Assembly: GCA_964017125.1 (NCBI GenBank) | Contig: OZ024909.1 | Location: forward strand, 69,548,228-69,612,227 | Length of the DNA: 64,000 nt | DNA from: Flabesymbios commensalis | Taxonomy: Eukaryota > Annelida > Polychaeta > Terebellida > Flabelligeridae | Direction of reading: 5' to 3' | Shown: one piece after another, positions 34,900 to 47,500 of the stretch | How positions within the stretch are numbered: position 1 is the stretch's first letter | Layout of the letters: each line of letters starts with the position of its first letter | Program-made: the position numbers and the translations under genes | Notes under the pieces: model-generated | What the model was told of the DNA's origin: nothing | What the model saw: only the letters and a program-made list of their open reading frames with translations | Database searches by the model: none

Positions 34900-36950
34900 G
34901 GTATAGTCTATATCATTTAGATACCAATTCATCTAGATTGGCTGACCATTTCTTCCTTCAAAAACATTGAAATCGGGAAATATAGGTACAGAATGTAGTC
35001 CCTACGCTGGTAATAATAGGCATATGCTGCATTCGGAAGTCCCCGTGTTTTGTAGTTTGTAGCAAAATCTCACCCTCCACATGTTACGGTGTAGGGATAG
35101 TAATTGCTAACTAGTGTTTTGGCAACGCTCAGGGAAGGTACTAGGACCTTACATTTGCATGTGAAAATAGAAAAAAAGCCCCTTGTTTAAGCACCCTTTT
35201 TTATTTTTTTATATTGATAGAGTATGTCATTATGAATAAAAATATATACAGGTTTATATAGATATTTTCATTTAAAGAATGCTGGGAGGCCCAAGCGTAT
35301 GGGCCATAATACATGTCAGTCTATGGGAGCAGTATTATGTGTGGTGAGACGTTATTACGGTAGATATAAATAGCGAGGGGGACCTATGATCAATAAGATT
35401 AAGAGACTTCATCTGGCAGGTACACCACAAAAAGTGATTTTGATGTTTTTTTCGTGTTTTTTTCAGCATTTGTGTGAATTTGTGAAACACTGCAATAAAA
35501 TACATATTTTTCTCTGTTTGGTCTTTTTCAGTTTGTTTGATATTACTGGTAGAAATGAAGCCATCATTCATTGTAGAATTAATACATTATTTTTTTCGAG
35601 TGGCATTTTCCTCTTTTTTTCCGGGGATTCCCATCACTAGATTTCTCGCAAATACAAAAAATGGTGCCACCTCTCGCCTTTGATTCCATATTTGTTGCAC
35701 ACAAGTGCTTGAAGTGGTTAGTGGAGCAGGCATGCTGTGGCCCCTTTTGATATTTTTTTTTTACGCAGGTGCCATTTTAAATTTTTTTGTGAAAAAATGC
35801 AGAAATTAAAAATAAACTATGTCCACTGCCCAATGAGGAAGTTCTGGAGGACAACATTAAGACCGTTTGGACAAAACATCGTGGGAATCTCTATAAATTG
35901 AGATACCCAGGGAAGGCTGCACTAGTTTGCCCATGGTAAAACCTGGGTGAAGTTTTGTTTGCCTACCCTGCACTTGCTGTGGGGCACCGAGGGTAAAAAT
36001 GGAAGATTCATAGCCATAAGGATGAAAATCCACCAAAATTTTTCTTCTTCCATGACCCCCTCATCGAAAATAAAAGGCCGGAGGCTATGTCCAAATTTCT
36101 GATTGCTATGTGTATATGTGGTATATTTGCTACTGTTAGTGTATTACAGGGCACTCGTTGGGTGCCCTGATGCATCTAAGAACTAAACCTCTCAGGAACG
36201 TTCATCTTAGTAGTTTTTTTCAGCTGCTTCAAAAAGGGTGATGTTTTGGATTCTGTATCCCTCCTGCCATTTGCAACATTTGAGGTCACAACTTTTGGAT
36301 GTTTTTATAATTTTGTTCAGATTTTGATTTAGCACAGCATTTTTTTGCTCAGTGAAAACTGTGGAATATGGTCAAATATTTCTTTTATCATGTGGGCAGT
36401 TAAGAAAAAAGGGTCAGCATAATTTTATTGGACAATTTTAAAATTTATGTGATGTACCTAGCAGTGTAATCATATTGAATGCATGTCAATTCATGATATG
36501 TGTCTTTAGTATTTTTCATTCGAAGTGGCTATTTATATGAGAAAGTTATAATGGATTAATGGGAGTCTATGGCTGTATGGGAGCCCGTCATTTCATAAGC
36601 TAGGCTGCCCATGAATTTACATTATGAAGAATCACGTATGATTAGCCACTGCCTTTTTTGTGGGTGGGGCCATCGGCCCACCCACGTTATTATCGTGGTC
36701 CAGAGAAATATTTGGGACAAAAAGTGACGTCACTCCATTCATAAAACCGGTAGACAGGCGCATTTCATTGATAAATCGACCTCCTCCTCTTAGATTCGAG
36801 GAGCATATATAATAACCCAGACGCTATAGATAACTTCTTCACATGGTTTCACATCTCCTTAAGAGATTTTGGTAGACGGTCCCTGTTGTCTTTCCTACAC
36901 ACATAGTGATCACGTTGTGCTTTATGGCCATATTTGGCGTTACGCTGACA
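34900..36950. other. Spacer with no supported gene
   Basis: AT-rich, short frames only. A gtggtgagac word at 35340 is reminiscent of the end of the ggtctcaccac transposon. A small hairpin (agggcactcg...gggtgccct) lies at 36148-36170. Nothing else recognised. Confidence 0.45.
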
Positions 36951-36963
36951 GACAGATCATGAA

Positions 36964-37033
36964 TATTTATCATAGGGGTGGAAAATGAGGTCAGCTTGTA
37001 TTTATCATAGGGGTGGAAAATGAGGTCAGCTTG
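36964..37033. repeat. Perfect 35-bp tandem duplication
   Basis: The unit tatttatcataggggtgg... to gtcagcttg occurs at 36964-36998 and again, identical, at 36999-37033. Confidence 0.9.
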
Positions 37034-37537
37034 TCTGTATTAACTCGTCCCAAGCAGACGTTCACCCAAAAGTTGTTTCAATGATGTGCTAGCATCGCAG
37101 ATAATGGGCCAACATTAAACCAACATCAAATAATTTTTTGCTTGGTTACTGTAGGATACAAGAACAAGAGGTAATATATCCCAGTACAGACAACCACTAT
37201 GCGTTGACCCCAAGTTGTTTGGCCTTAGCCCTACAAGGCTTTGAGACTGGGAGTAGTCTCGTCAACTGTGGAAAATCCCGCTGCACATAATTTGGTCTTC
37301 TCTGTCTCCTGTGTTTGTATATTAAACACTCCCACGTGGTCCCACTGCGGGTATATGGCCTATACACATGTGCCTAATCATAGCACGCTTTGCAAAGCCA
37401 AAAAGTTGTACCTGCTCACTTGTAAAGTAAGCAGATGCTGCCTTTTGTCTTTACAAGGCAGTTGCAGTGGGCCTGTAATGTATGCACAACATGCTGATAG
37501 CCTACTGTCATTCGCCAGACTGCTAGGCATACAGGCA

Positions 37538-37649
37538 TCCCAGCAAACACGACACGTTGACCTGTTGGATTAATGCTGGCCCAACGTCTGAGATGGTGGC
37601 CCAACATTAATCCAGCATTGGGTCAACGAGTGTTGTTTTCTGGGATCAC
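37538..37649. mobile_element. cccagcaaacac-type MITE
   Basis: Left end tcccagcaaacac and right end gtgttgttttctggga are imperfect inverted repeats. Inner pairs ggattaatgctggcccaac / gtggcccaacattaatcc strengthen the hairpin. Similar text occurs near 5690-5750, 30040-30200, 33737-33848, 37090-37140 and 47250-47300. Confidence 0.65.
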
Positions 37650-39499
37650 AGCTATATACATGCTGTCGCCTACTGAGAAAACACAACACATCAATGCTGG
37701 GCCAGCGTTGTAGATGCTGGACCAGCGTTAACATAACACAGGGATTGATGTAGGATTGACAAGGGGCATCAGGCATCAGCACTGATCAGTGATGAATGAT
37801 ATTACAAGAAAACGTCATCTGCCGGTAACGGGGGAAGTTGCCAGGTAGACATCTTCACACCAATAGGGTTGTCTACATCATGTATATTATGTCAGGGTGG
37901 TAATCATGGTAATACTTAGCTTGCCTACATCATGTATACATAATAAGGGTTGCTAATACACAGAATAGGCTAATGGCCACTAATCGGGTTTTTAAAAGTT
38001 TCAACCCAGTCACAATGGACCACAATTGAAAGTATCCAAGCAAGAACATGCTAAGTCAATTTAACATGTAGGCTAAGTCCCATTCGGTTTTTGATCTGTT
38101 ATATAATTATTTCATGTTAGCATGTATGGTTGCAATAGTAATTGATGAAATATACATTTAGCATAGACTTTCTATCTAATGGGAACTAGAATTGTATCAC
38201 TTGCGTGCGAACTCTTGTCAATTGCAAGGAACAATGTTTTCTTTAAATTAACTGCGTGCATTGAAGTGCTAACTGAAATTAACACGCTCGTGCATGCAAA
38301 TAATGTTATGCAAAGATGACACGTTATTTGCTTGAAAAGTTTGGGCCTCATACATATGTTATGTTAGTTTTTCACCTATTAACCTGCTAAAAGCCTTCAT
38401 GTTTTTACCTCATGTGCATGACACTAATCTGAAGGTCAAGTTCGACTTTTAGTGACCTTGACCTAATTTCGAGGTCACCAGGTTATGGAAAACAAAAAGA
38501 CTTGTAAGCGTGGTAATTTCACAACACCTTGACTTAGGGCCACATGTGCATACATTTTTATTAATTCTTGATGCTGATTGATAGAGACTACGACTACGGG
38601 TCCTGCCATCAATTGATGGCTATTTTTCTATCAATTCAAAACCTGACAGTGTCACCATGGAAGTTGCAACTGAGACTTAAAATTCAAGTTTTACGTGTGT
38701 TGCGATCATCAGGAAAACATCACAGTTTTATCATAATCACAGATTTGATACGCATATAAGGGCATGCCGTCATGAGCGAGTATGCCATTCTGATCAATCA
38801 GAATGACACACCATTCTAATTGAATAATTTGTAGTATTTCAGAATCCTCCCTTTGCCCCAAACACATGAGGCCTCTGGCCCTAGTTTATTTTATGACGAG
38901 TTATAGCCTAGTCTAACTTGTTTATATTATTCTTAGTTAGCAAACGCCACCCTCCCCAATGTGTTACTGATTAGCACGCATTCCATATCTGAACTGTAAG
39001 ATGGTGTGTCGCCGTCATCACATGAATAATTTAACCTCTATTAACACCATCGAAATAAATTTTAATTGGGTTTACCTAACTTAGTGACCTTTTATACATC
39101 CACTCAGCTGATTTTGAAACATTTCATCAGTTATTCATCATGTGAGAGCATTTTTAAAACACCTCCCAACAAATATTTAGGCTATTTTAACCATTTGTGA
39201 TGATGTGAGTATTTTACGTTTTTGATACATGCTGCGTTCTAACCCGGAGCATAGTGGAGGGCGAGATCCTTCTAACCAATTATTCTTAGTAGGGTGGTGT
39301 TATTTCTGTTTAGCTCGGCACAGGTTAAGAGCGGTTGTGATCCGTGATAAACGCATTGTAAATTGTGAACGCACAAGAACCAGAGGCTGAGAAGAACTTT
39401 GCAAATTATCAAGGTTCCCCACAGCCGGTTGCCCGACCGGATAAATTTCATACCGACCAGCATGTAATAGGTCTCATCCGGCTGCCATCCAGCTCTGTG

Positions 39500-39690
39500 A
39501 TTACTGTAAAATTTCTAATTGTAGCCGCAGCTTTAATTAGAATGAAAAAAATAATTTCCCAGTGTCCAATGCCAAAAGTCCAGATGCGGCTTCTATTGGA
39601 GGTTTTGCCTGAAAAATTGAATCACCCACTGCGCGGCTACCAATCTCAACTGCCGGTGGTGATGACCCAACCTTTCATGTCCAATGCTCA
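39500..39690. mobile_element. Relic of the gtaaaatttctaattgtagc inverted-repeat element
   Basis: The word actgtaaaatttctaattg at 39502-39522 is the inverted counterpart of caattagaaattttacggta at 41033-41052. Both copies share atgcggcttctattggagg or a near variant. This copy lacks a clear right end. Confidence 0.5.
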
Positions 39691-39810
39691 TATAAAGATA
39701 TATATGCCATATAATTCGATTTGATGCTCACATTAGTCTGGAAGTTTATTTTACATAGCGCTAATTAAGCATGTTTCACATTGCAAATCGTCCAGAGAAT
39801 CTAATAAAAA

Positions 39811-40125
39811 GGGCGGCGGCCCTAGGGTAGTGGTTAGCACCGCTGCCTTTCACGCCAGAGTTCGGGGTTCGGTTCCCGGTCACGGCGGTTTGAAAGAAAC
39901 AAAAAATGTTTCTTCCCCATCCACGTGTGAAAGTCAGTATTGTGGGGAGCCTCCGTGACCGAGAGGTAGCGTGCTTGGCCTCAGACCGCCAGGGCTCGAA
40001 TTTCGAATCCTGTGTCTGGAGGACAGTGTCATCTCAATCATCTCACCATCCTCAGGAGGTTCTCCTGGCCCAGTTTAGCCTATATGTGCACAAAGGTGGC
40101 CTGAAGCCCGATTCATTTCATTTAT
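39811..40125 (+). mobile_element. tRNA-derived dimeric SINE, copy 1
   Basis: About 313 bp with two tRNA-like modules. The first has an A box (tagtggttagcac), a Glu-like anticodon loop (ctttcac) and a B box (gggttcggttcccgg). The second has gtgaccgagaggtagcgtgc and ggctcgaatttcgaatcc. It ends attcatttcattt. Flanking words atctaataaaaa (39799-39810) and atctaatgaaaa (40126-40137) form an imperfect 12-bp target duplication. About 95% identical to 47360-47671. The open frame inside is a SINE by-product. Confidence 0.88.
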
Positions 40126-40912
40126 ATCTAATGAAAAGATATGCCATGCCTAATTATATCAAATAATAATGGCTATCATGTCTATAGCACACTGAATGTC
40201 AGCGTGTGGTATTCGGTATGTTCGATCTAGACAGTGTGGCGCTGTGTAGACAGTGGTAGACACAGTCATAATCTGATAATTGTGTTACAACACAGCCCTG
40301 TCAGTCGGGAACAACACCCCTCTCCAGACGTGAGCTGTCAGTCATGGGAGAGGCGAGCGCGTCGTCACTTGACCAGTTGCTGACTGTACAGCTTGCACGA
40401 GATGTCGACGCAGAGTCGGCTAAATGTTGACAAATGATGTCTACAGTGAACCAGCAGTTGGCGTTGCCCAAATAAGCATACGGTCACGCACCCACCCCCC
40501 TCTCCTAATGTTGATGAACTGCGTGTGAAAATATCAACTTTAGCCACACTGTTCGTGCAGGCCACATGGCTGGTCCACACACGGTGATGCTGACTTAACT
40601 GTGAAGACCACAGTGTATACCGGTATATATGTAATGGCCATTTGTATTTTACAAAGGACATGTATTACATATTAGACTGAATAAGTAGGCTTAACATGGC
40701 AACAACTAGGCCTATAGCACTTGTAGGGTTACATTACCTGCCCTATCGTCACACATTGTATGTGAATATAACACCTCTTGACTGTAAAGGGTTAGAAGCT
40801 ATCTGGGCTTATACTGCGTGTGCTCTATTAGCGCGGTTAGTGTAGCTAGCGGCCGTCTTGATAAACACCTGGTCATTGTCCTTTTTATAAGATATGAAAA
40901 TAGTTTTGGTTT

Positions 40913-41053
40913 TTGACAAATCTCAAAAGTCACCATGCGGCTTCAATTGAAGGTTTTCAAAGTAGGAAACTTTTTGTAAAAAAATTGACATTTTTTGAAA
41001 GTTTGGGGGCGGCTTCTATTGGAGATGCGGCTACAATTAGAAATTTTACGGTA
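40913..41053. mobile_element. Right end of the gcggctacaattagaaattttacggta element
   Basis: The phrases atgcggcttcaattgaaggtttt, gcggcttctattggagatgcgg and the end attagaaattttacggtat mark a member of the same family as 39500-39690. Left end not clear. Confidence 0.5.
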
Positions 41054-43860
41054 TATGTTTATGGGCTATGTAACATGGTAACTGTGATTTTACATGTATA
41101 TTAAATGAAGCTAATAAAAGTGCTAAATAAACACTGGCAATGATTAATGATGCTCAATTGTATTCAATAAACACTACCAATAATACTTTATATACTTTGT
41201 TGTGTCTTAATGAGAAAAAAATAAAAAATTATTGCAAACACTTCATTATGCTGCTCGCGCTCGAGTTAAGATTTTTGAGAGAACAAACAGATGATTTTTT
41301 TCTCCATGGGGAACTCTAAATTATATTTAGATATATATTACCATTGTATGTCTATTCTGTACCGCAAAATATTCTCCATAGGCCTGCACAAATATAATTT
41401 GACCTCCTATATAAAAAGCCAGAAACGTGAAGTGTCATAAGGCCACAGTATTTTTATACCGGTATGTTAGATTTGTGGATCCGCTGACCATGAAATTTGA
41501 TTTTTTTTTTATCATTTCCTCAGACTGTCTATTTTATTATGGACAATTTTCTTTCTTGATAATATTCAATGTTTCATATTTAATTGTTAGGCATGTTTAT
41601 TTTGTCTCGGTCGTGTCATGACTACTCAATCATACATGATTAGGGCGAGACTGTACAGGCTGAAATGTTTGCAGTTTTTAATGTGCTGAGCAGCGTTAAA
41701 AAATAGGGATAATAATTAGGTTATGCATGGGGCCACCAGGTCAGATTTTCATGTTTTCGCCTGAAAATTCAGTTTGTCCGCAAGTAAATATATAGCCCTG
41801 ACCCAGCCTGTTCCCACAACTTTCTAAAAACATTAGTTTAAAACCAAGTGGAAGCTCACAACTGTAATTAGAATTTTCAACCCGGACAGACACTTGACAA
41901 ATAATAATGTAATGTGAAAATATCCTTCTCAAAAGTTGGTTGTCCGCTTTGACAACCTTAAAGTAACTATTAATTGTCCATCACAAATTTTGTTTGTGTC
42001 CGACAACCAGAAAGGTCTTATTCCGAATGCTGCTGAGCACACCCACACACCTTGCTATTGCTTTTGTAGGCTGGAGACGTGGTCAAAGTCAGAGCTCCAG
42101 ATAATTTTTTGGTTTGAGGAGTATTTCACTCATTGAAATGGGTGATGAGGAGTGAAATATGATAAAAAAATAAACGAGGAGTATTTTTCATACAACAACA
42201 TGAAAGCTTTATTTACATCAGTTTTTCTTACAGTCACATAGTTCTCTTCACGTAAAAAATACAACAATCGTTTAATTGTTCTAGTTTGTTTTACTTTGAT
42301 GGGTAATTTAATAGTTTTTATGAGTAATATTACTCATCAGATTTTCTATTAATGAGTATTTGCTGTTTTTACATGCGTATTTTACGCTTATACGCATGTT
42401 ATCTGGAGCCCTGCAAAGTGCAGTGAAAGACCTAAAATATTTAGCAACATTTAAAAAAAAAATTTATCCTACCTATGATTGGTGTTTTTACCCCTGAAAA
42501 TTGACAAATCTTAAAATAAAAACACTGGCCTTAACTTGGTGTGTCAGTTAATTACAGCGATGACAAATTAACAACATTATAAGACAGACAGGCAGAACGT
42601 TTTATTTGCTATAACTAATTACAGACATGATGATTAATTATTAATTCACATAATAATATATATACCGTAAAGTGTGGAAATAACGCGCTCTGTTGTATAC
42701 CGCACAGCAGGGTAAAAATGACCATTCAGAGGGTTAAATTCTTACATAACACGCTCCGTTCCATAACTTGCTTAATCTCCATCAATAACCAAACATTACA
42801 GGATACTGACAGGCATTAAGTTTGTTCATGGTCAGCCGGGCTTAATAGCTTTTATAGGTAACTCCCCCACCCAATGCGGCAGACTCACCTACTGCAAGCC
42901 ACATCAAGTTGGCGTCCATGAGATTTTGCTATGTCAGTCCCAGGCAATTTTAGAATTGAGAAAATGAACAGTTCACCAAGTAATTGGCTACCATTAACAG
43001 TGATAACTATTAGAGATAACATGCCCAATTGCGAAAGTCGCTAAATTATATAGGACTGGAAAATAATATGTTTTACAGAATTTAACGATTGAGGGGCACT
43101 GGGAATTTCCTTAATTATGTGACGACAGGTGAACAGGCTTTGTGTGTTGAGGCCCATGTACAGTATTTTCAGACCATGTGTAATGTACATATTACATAAT
43201 AAACATATTATGGGGAAAATGACGAACAATGACAACTAGAGGTACCTGTAGCTGAAGCAACAGGGAATTTGGGCAAATAAATTTGGTGGGTAAAATAAGT
43301 GATGATAACCTATAAATGTAATATTCTGTAACATTATTATGTAACATTTTAACATAAATTTGCAACATTTTGCAACATTTGCAATATTTGCAACATTTTA
43401 ACATTTGCAACATTTGGATTTGCAACCTGAGTTGCAATAGAACCAACATTCCTGTGAAGTTTTGTGGCGATAACTGAAAAACTGTACTACAGGACAAATA
43501 GGCCGGCATAAAATCTATAGAAAAATAATAATAATAAGTAGACAGACAATCTTCTGAGTTAGAGGAATAATTCACCCAAATCAATAATGATAAATATATA
43601 TATAAAAAGGCAATTACCTTTACACACAAACGGTTTTATAATGCAGGAAAGTGTGTTTTTGACATTGAGCATCAGGTCATGACCCCACTGGTATCGTAGT
43701 ACACATGAGGTTCTGGGGTGCAGTGGGGATCTGGAACCAGGGACTTAAAGCCCAGCATTCGCTCTGTGGCCATCTTGCCTTCTGTTTATAATGAAGCTCA
43801 TAATCATGTTGTTTTATAATTATTTGACCACATTTCACTAAACAAAAAATGATTTATTAG
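41054..43860. other. Spacer upstream of TDRD12, no supported gene
   Basis: AT-rich, short frames only. A degenerate repeat of aacatttgc (43348-43432) can fake a Cys/Leu-rich frame on the minus strand. The phrase ataccgtaaagtgtggaaataa at 42663 resembles a common transposon end. Confidence 0.45.
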
Positions 43861-43861
43861 A

Positions 43862-44099
43862 TTAACCCTTTCAACACGAGGACCGTCGTTATACGTCAGA
43901 ATCTGATGTCTGTAGACGTCAAATTATCTAAAGAAGGTCCCAGCACTGAAAGAATTAAAATATTTATAATGGCCGTAGACCCATAACATAGGTATTCAAA
44001 TGAAGCGGAAAGAGCTAAGACATTGTGATGAGTCCAAATTTAAAAAACTCTTTGGTCTCCATGGTTGATACAAAACTATTTCAGCGTTGTAGGGGTTAA
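43862..44099. mobile_element. TTAA MITE, subfamily A, copy 1
   Basis: Bounded by ttaaccctttcaacacg and cagcgttgtaggggttaa, with the palindromic core tctgacgtctgtagacgtca-like text near the left end. The TTAA plus CCC...GGG ends suggest a piggyBac-like origin. Copies at 54177-54411 and 56901-57148. A subfamily B-like sequence follows directly (about 44096-44350). Confidence 0.75.
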
Positions 44100-44512
44100 C
44101 TTTTAAATCTCTAAGTTGACTAATTTAAATTTGCATCCACTTGGAGTTTTATTTTACTATCGGGACCCACAACTTCAAGTCGGTGAAAGTTACTCATATT
44201 TGTTTAATTCGAAACCAAACATTCACAAATTTTTATGTTTAAACTCTCAGTTCATTCCCACTAGCAGTGGTTTACCCTTTCAATAAAACAAATCATAGCG
44301 ATACACATCTTCAAGTGGGTGAAAATCCAACTAAGATAAACTAGCAGCTAAAGGGATGTCAGAGTGCCAAAAACACCCATAAATTAACACGTACACATCA
44401 AGGCAAATCTTTGTAAAAACAAGTTGTGTGGTTGACTACTTCTTAGTGCTTCAAACACATTTCCCGCACTATACCTGACATAATAATTGATTTCACCATC
44501 CCTTTGTTCTAG

Positions 44513-44533
44513 TACTAACCAGACTGACCGGGC
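44513..44533 (+). promoter_or_regulatory. 5' UTR end and probable upstream splice acceptor of TDRD12
   Basis: The run ccctttgttctag ends at 44512 and is a good splice acceptor, so the start-codon exon probably begins at 44513 after a non-coding first exon to the left. The 21 bases before the ATG have no upstream ATG. I could not pick out the promoter. The nearest upstream sequence is MITE DNA. Confidence 0.45.
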
Positions 44534-47500
44534 ATGACGTCTCCTTTGCTACCAGATGATTTACTACCAGTTCAAATACTACAGGTGAGCTATTTATGTG
44601 GGTGAAAGACGAATAAGGAGCCACCTTTGCTATTTTTATTATACATATTTGTCAACTTTCACTACTATGAGAACATTCATTGTATGCCATATTATTTAAA
44701 CAATAATGATACTCTTACTTCACTTGATACTCCATAGCTTCTAAAATGTGTAATAGCTTACAGTTCCATTTTATTTGACAAAAAAAATCCCCTCTGAGCC
44801 CCCTTATGTTCATATTGTGATGTTTGCATAAGTATGCACAAATTTCCAGCTCATACTACTAGCAACATGTTGAAACTATAAAACAGCTTACCATTCTCCA
44901 TAATTTTGCAATTTAAAATCCTTTGAGAGTTGAGAAATTAATTTGGTAGCTTTAAGCACATATCCTTGCCCGCTGCTGTGTATCATTAATGCATATTTCA
45001 AGCAAGATTTAAACCAGGATAAGGATTAAGCTGGGGTTCGGACCTAGATGGTTAAATCAATAAAACGCACTGCAAGGAAATAATTATTGTCAGCCGCATT
45101 TCAATGACCATTGCTTGTCGCAGGATTTCACAAATCACTACTCTCATCAATTATATTGTCATGCTCTTAAATTTGTGCATTTTACTGGTCATACTTATTA
45201 TTAATCAATATTTTTGCATATTATTCATGGCTTACAAATCTACAATCAAAATTTAATTTTTTATACTTTTTAAAAAAATTTTTAGAAGGAGGATGTGGGC
45301 ACATTTTGGGCTAAAGAAGTGGCAACTGGTCAAAAGAATGAATCTGCAGAAGCATTTCTATCCCTGGAGAAAGAGATGGCATCTTATTTTACTTCAGAAA
45401 ACATCCCTAAGCTGGTACCAAAAGACTCTGATTTGACCTCTGGGCTGGTGAGTACTGTAATTTACTGAAATCCTTGAACCCACAAAATATTTGAAATTAA
45501 AATAATATACTTTGTATTGTGAGATAATTATGTTTTGCTATCATGACCCCATGATGATGTATGAATATTTTTATTCTTATGCCTGAAATACTGATATATT
45601 TTATGTTCATGTGATATACCCCGTTCATCATGTTTATGATAATGTAAACATTAACCCTTTCCCCTATAAGTTTTTCTATTTAAATGTTTACCTGCTTGTA
45701 GTTGTGTCTCGCTACTGTGACCCACAACTTCAAGTGGTTGAAAATTACTCATATATGTTTAATTTGAGACCAAACTTGGAACCAACACATTTCATTCCCG
45801 ATAACAGTAAATTAATCAAATAATAAAACAAATTTACAAATGACTTTAGTTGTGATAAGCGGTGAAAGGGTTAAGAAGATTGATATCAGTATCTAGTATA
45901 ATCTTCTCTTTCAGGTGTGTGCAGGGCTCAGAAAGAAAGGACGCAAATGGGTCAGAGCAAAAGTGATGTGTGTGATGCAGACTACTCGAGGCCTTTCTGC
46001 CAAGTTAGTCCTAATTCACTGTTATATGCAATAAAACCTGCTATGATTAGCCAGGGAGAAATTTGTTTGAAAATTAAAGATTAAAGAGTTAGCTCTAACT
46101 CCCACTTTATCCTGATCATTTATGTATAAATAGTTCGTAATCAATTACAAATTTGATTAGCAAATGGCCAAAATTCCATAGCTTTTGGCTACGCGATACT
46201 GAACAAAATATTCCCTTGTAGCCACCCTTGAAGCACTAGAAAAATGACCAAGACAGGTGGCTGCTTATAGGAGGTTTGTTTGTATATGAAATTCATATTT
46301 TGGCAATGACCAAAGTACCGGGACATATGAGGTTGACTGCCCATAAGAGTGGCTTCTCAAAGCATGCTCTACATGTCTACTGTACTACTTAAGTATCACA
46401 TGGGTTACTCACACTAAGTACTATATTTCACATGAATGATGATTTGCTTCCGCTTCTGCAGATTTTATTTGTTTTTCTAATAAGCAACAAATCATTGATA
46501 TTCTGTTTCTTAATACCTCACATACACATTGCATACTATAGGCTTCTTTTGTCGATAACTGGAAAACTAAAAAGATAGCTAGATCATTAGTAAAGCAAAA
46601 TGATTTCTGAACATTGGTCAGTGATAAAATATGCTCTACTTTTGCTTCAAATTGCAAGGGCAACAATGTTATTTTTAATGTGTTTATTGTACTGTCTGAA
46701 ATTTAAATAAACAGATAACTTGAAAAACAATAAGTTATTTAAATCAATGATAGCAGAGAGGGAATGTATAAATCATGCGAGTGAATGGATTCATAACTTA
46801 ATTGGGCGCTATTGTATTGGTTGGATCATCTTTTTTTATTTTCTGCATAATGTTTTCAAATACATTGTTAGATGTGGATATATTTACTTTTCAATATATG
46901 TACCTTCAATAAACATTTTGTTCTTTCAGCTGTTTTCTTTTGGATTATGCAGCAACAGAGCTCATCCACAGGCATCAGTAAGGTTTTTTCCACATATTCT
47001 ATTCATGCTATCCAGGAGAGGAAAACATTGTTATAGTACGAGTCATTACAGCATGAATCGGTTATAGCACGATAAGGTCATAGACCCCAAGATTTTATGC
47101 CCCTTTCTATGTTCAGAAAATGGTGTTATAAAAGCCAGTTACGCCTACACAATTTATTAAAACAGAGAGCGAGTCTTCGGCACAGACTCATTATTGCTGA
47201 CAACACAAACATGCATAGGTACTTGTCACTGCGCTCACACAACAATTCTCCAGCAAACAAGAGACATTTCCTGAATGTTGGCCCAGCGCTGTGCCAACAT
47301 CTATATACTGTGCACGCAGCATGGTGTTGCATCATGTTGTGATGTTTTGGTCATCCATGAGGGCGGGGGCCCTAGGGTAGTGATTAGCACCGCTGCCTTT
47401 CACGCCAGAGTTTGGGGTTCGGTTCCCGGTCTCGGCGGTTAAAGCAACAAAAAATGTTTCTTCCTCATCCACGTGTGAAAGTCAGTATTGTGGGGAGCCT

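Noticed and set aside
39830-39890. A tRNA-Glu gene
   Set aside because: The tRNA-like text is the head of a SINE present twice, with degraded stems and a long non-tRNA tail.
39906-40166. An apparently conserved protein shared with 47412-47702
   Set aside because: Both frames lie in two copies of the same tRNA-derived SINE. The similarity is that of the repeat, and the boxes and target duplications explain it.
43192-43629. A 145-residue Cys/Leu-rich minus-strand frame
   Set aside because: Half of it is the aacatttgc microrepeat. There is no start or splice context and no recognisable domain.
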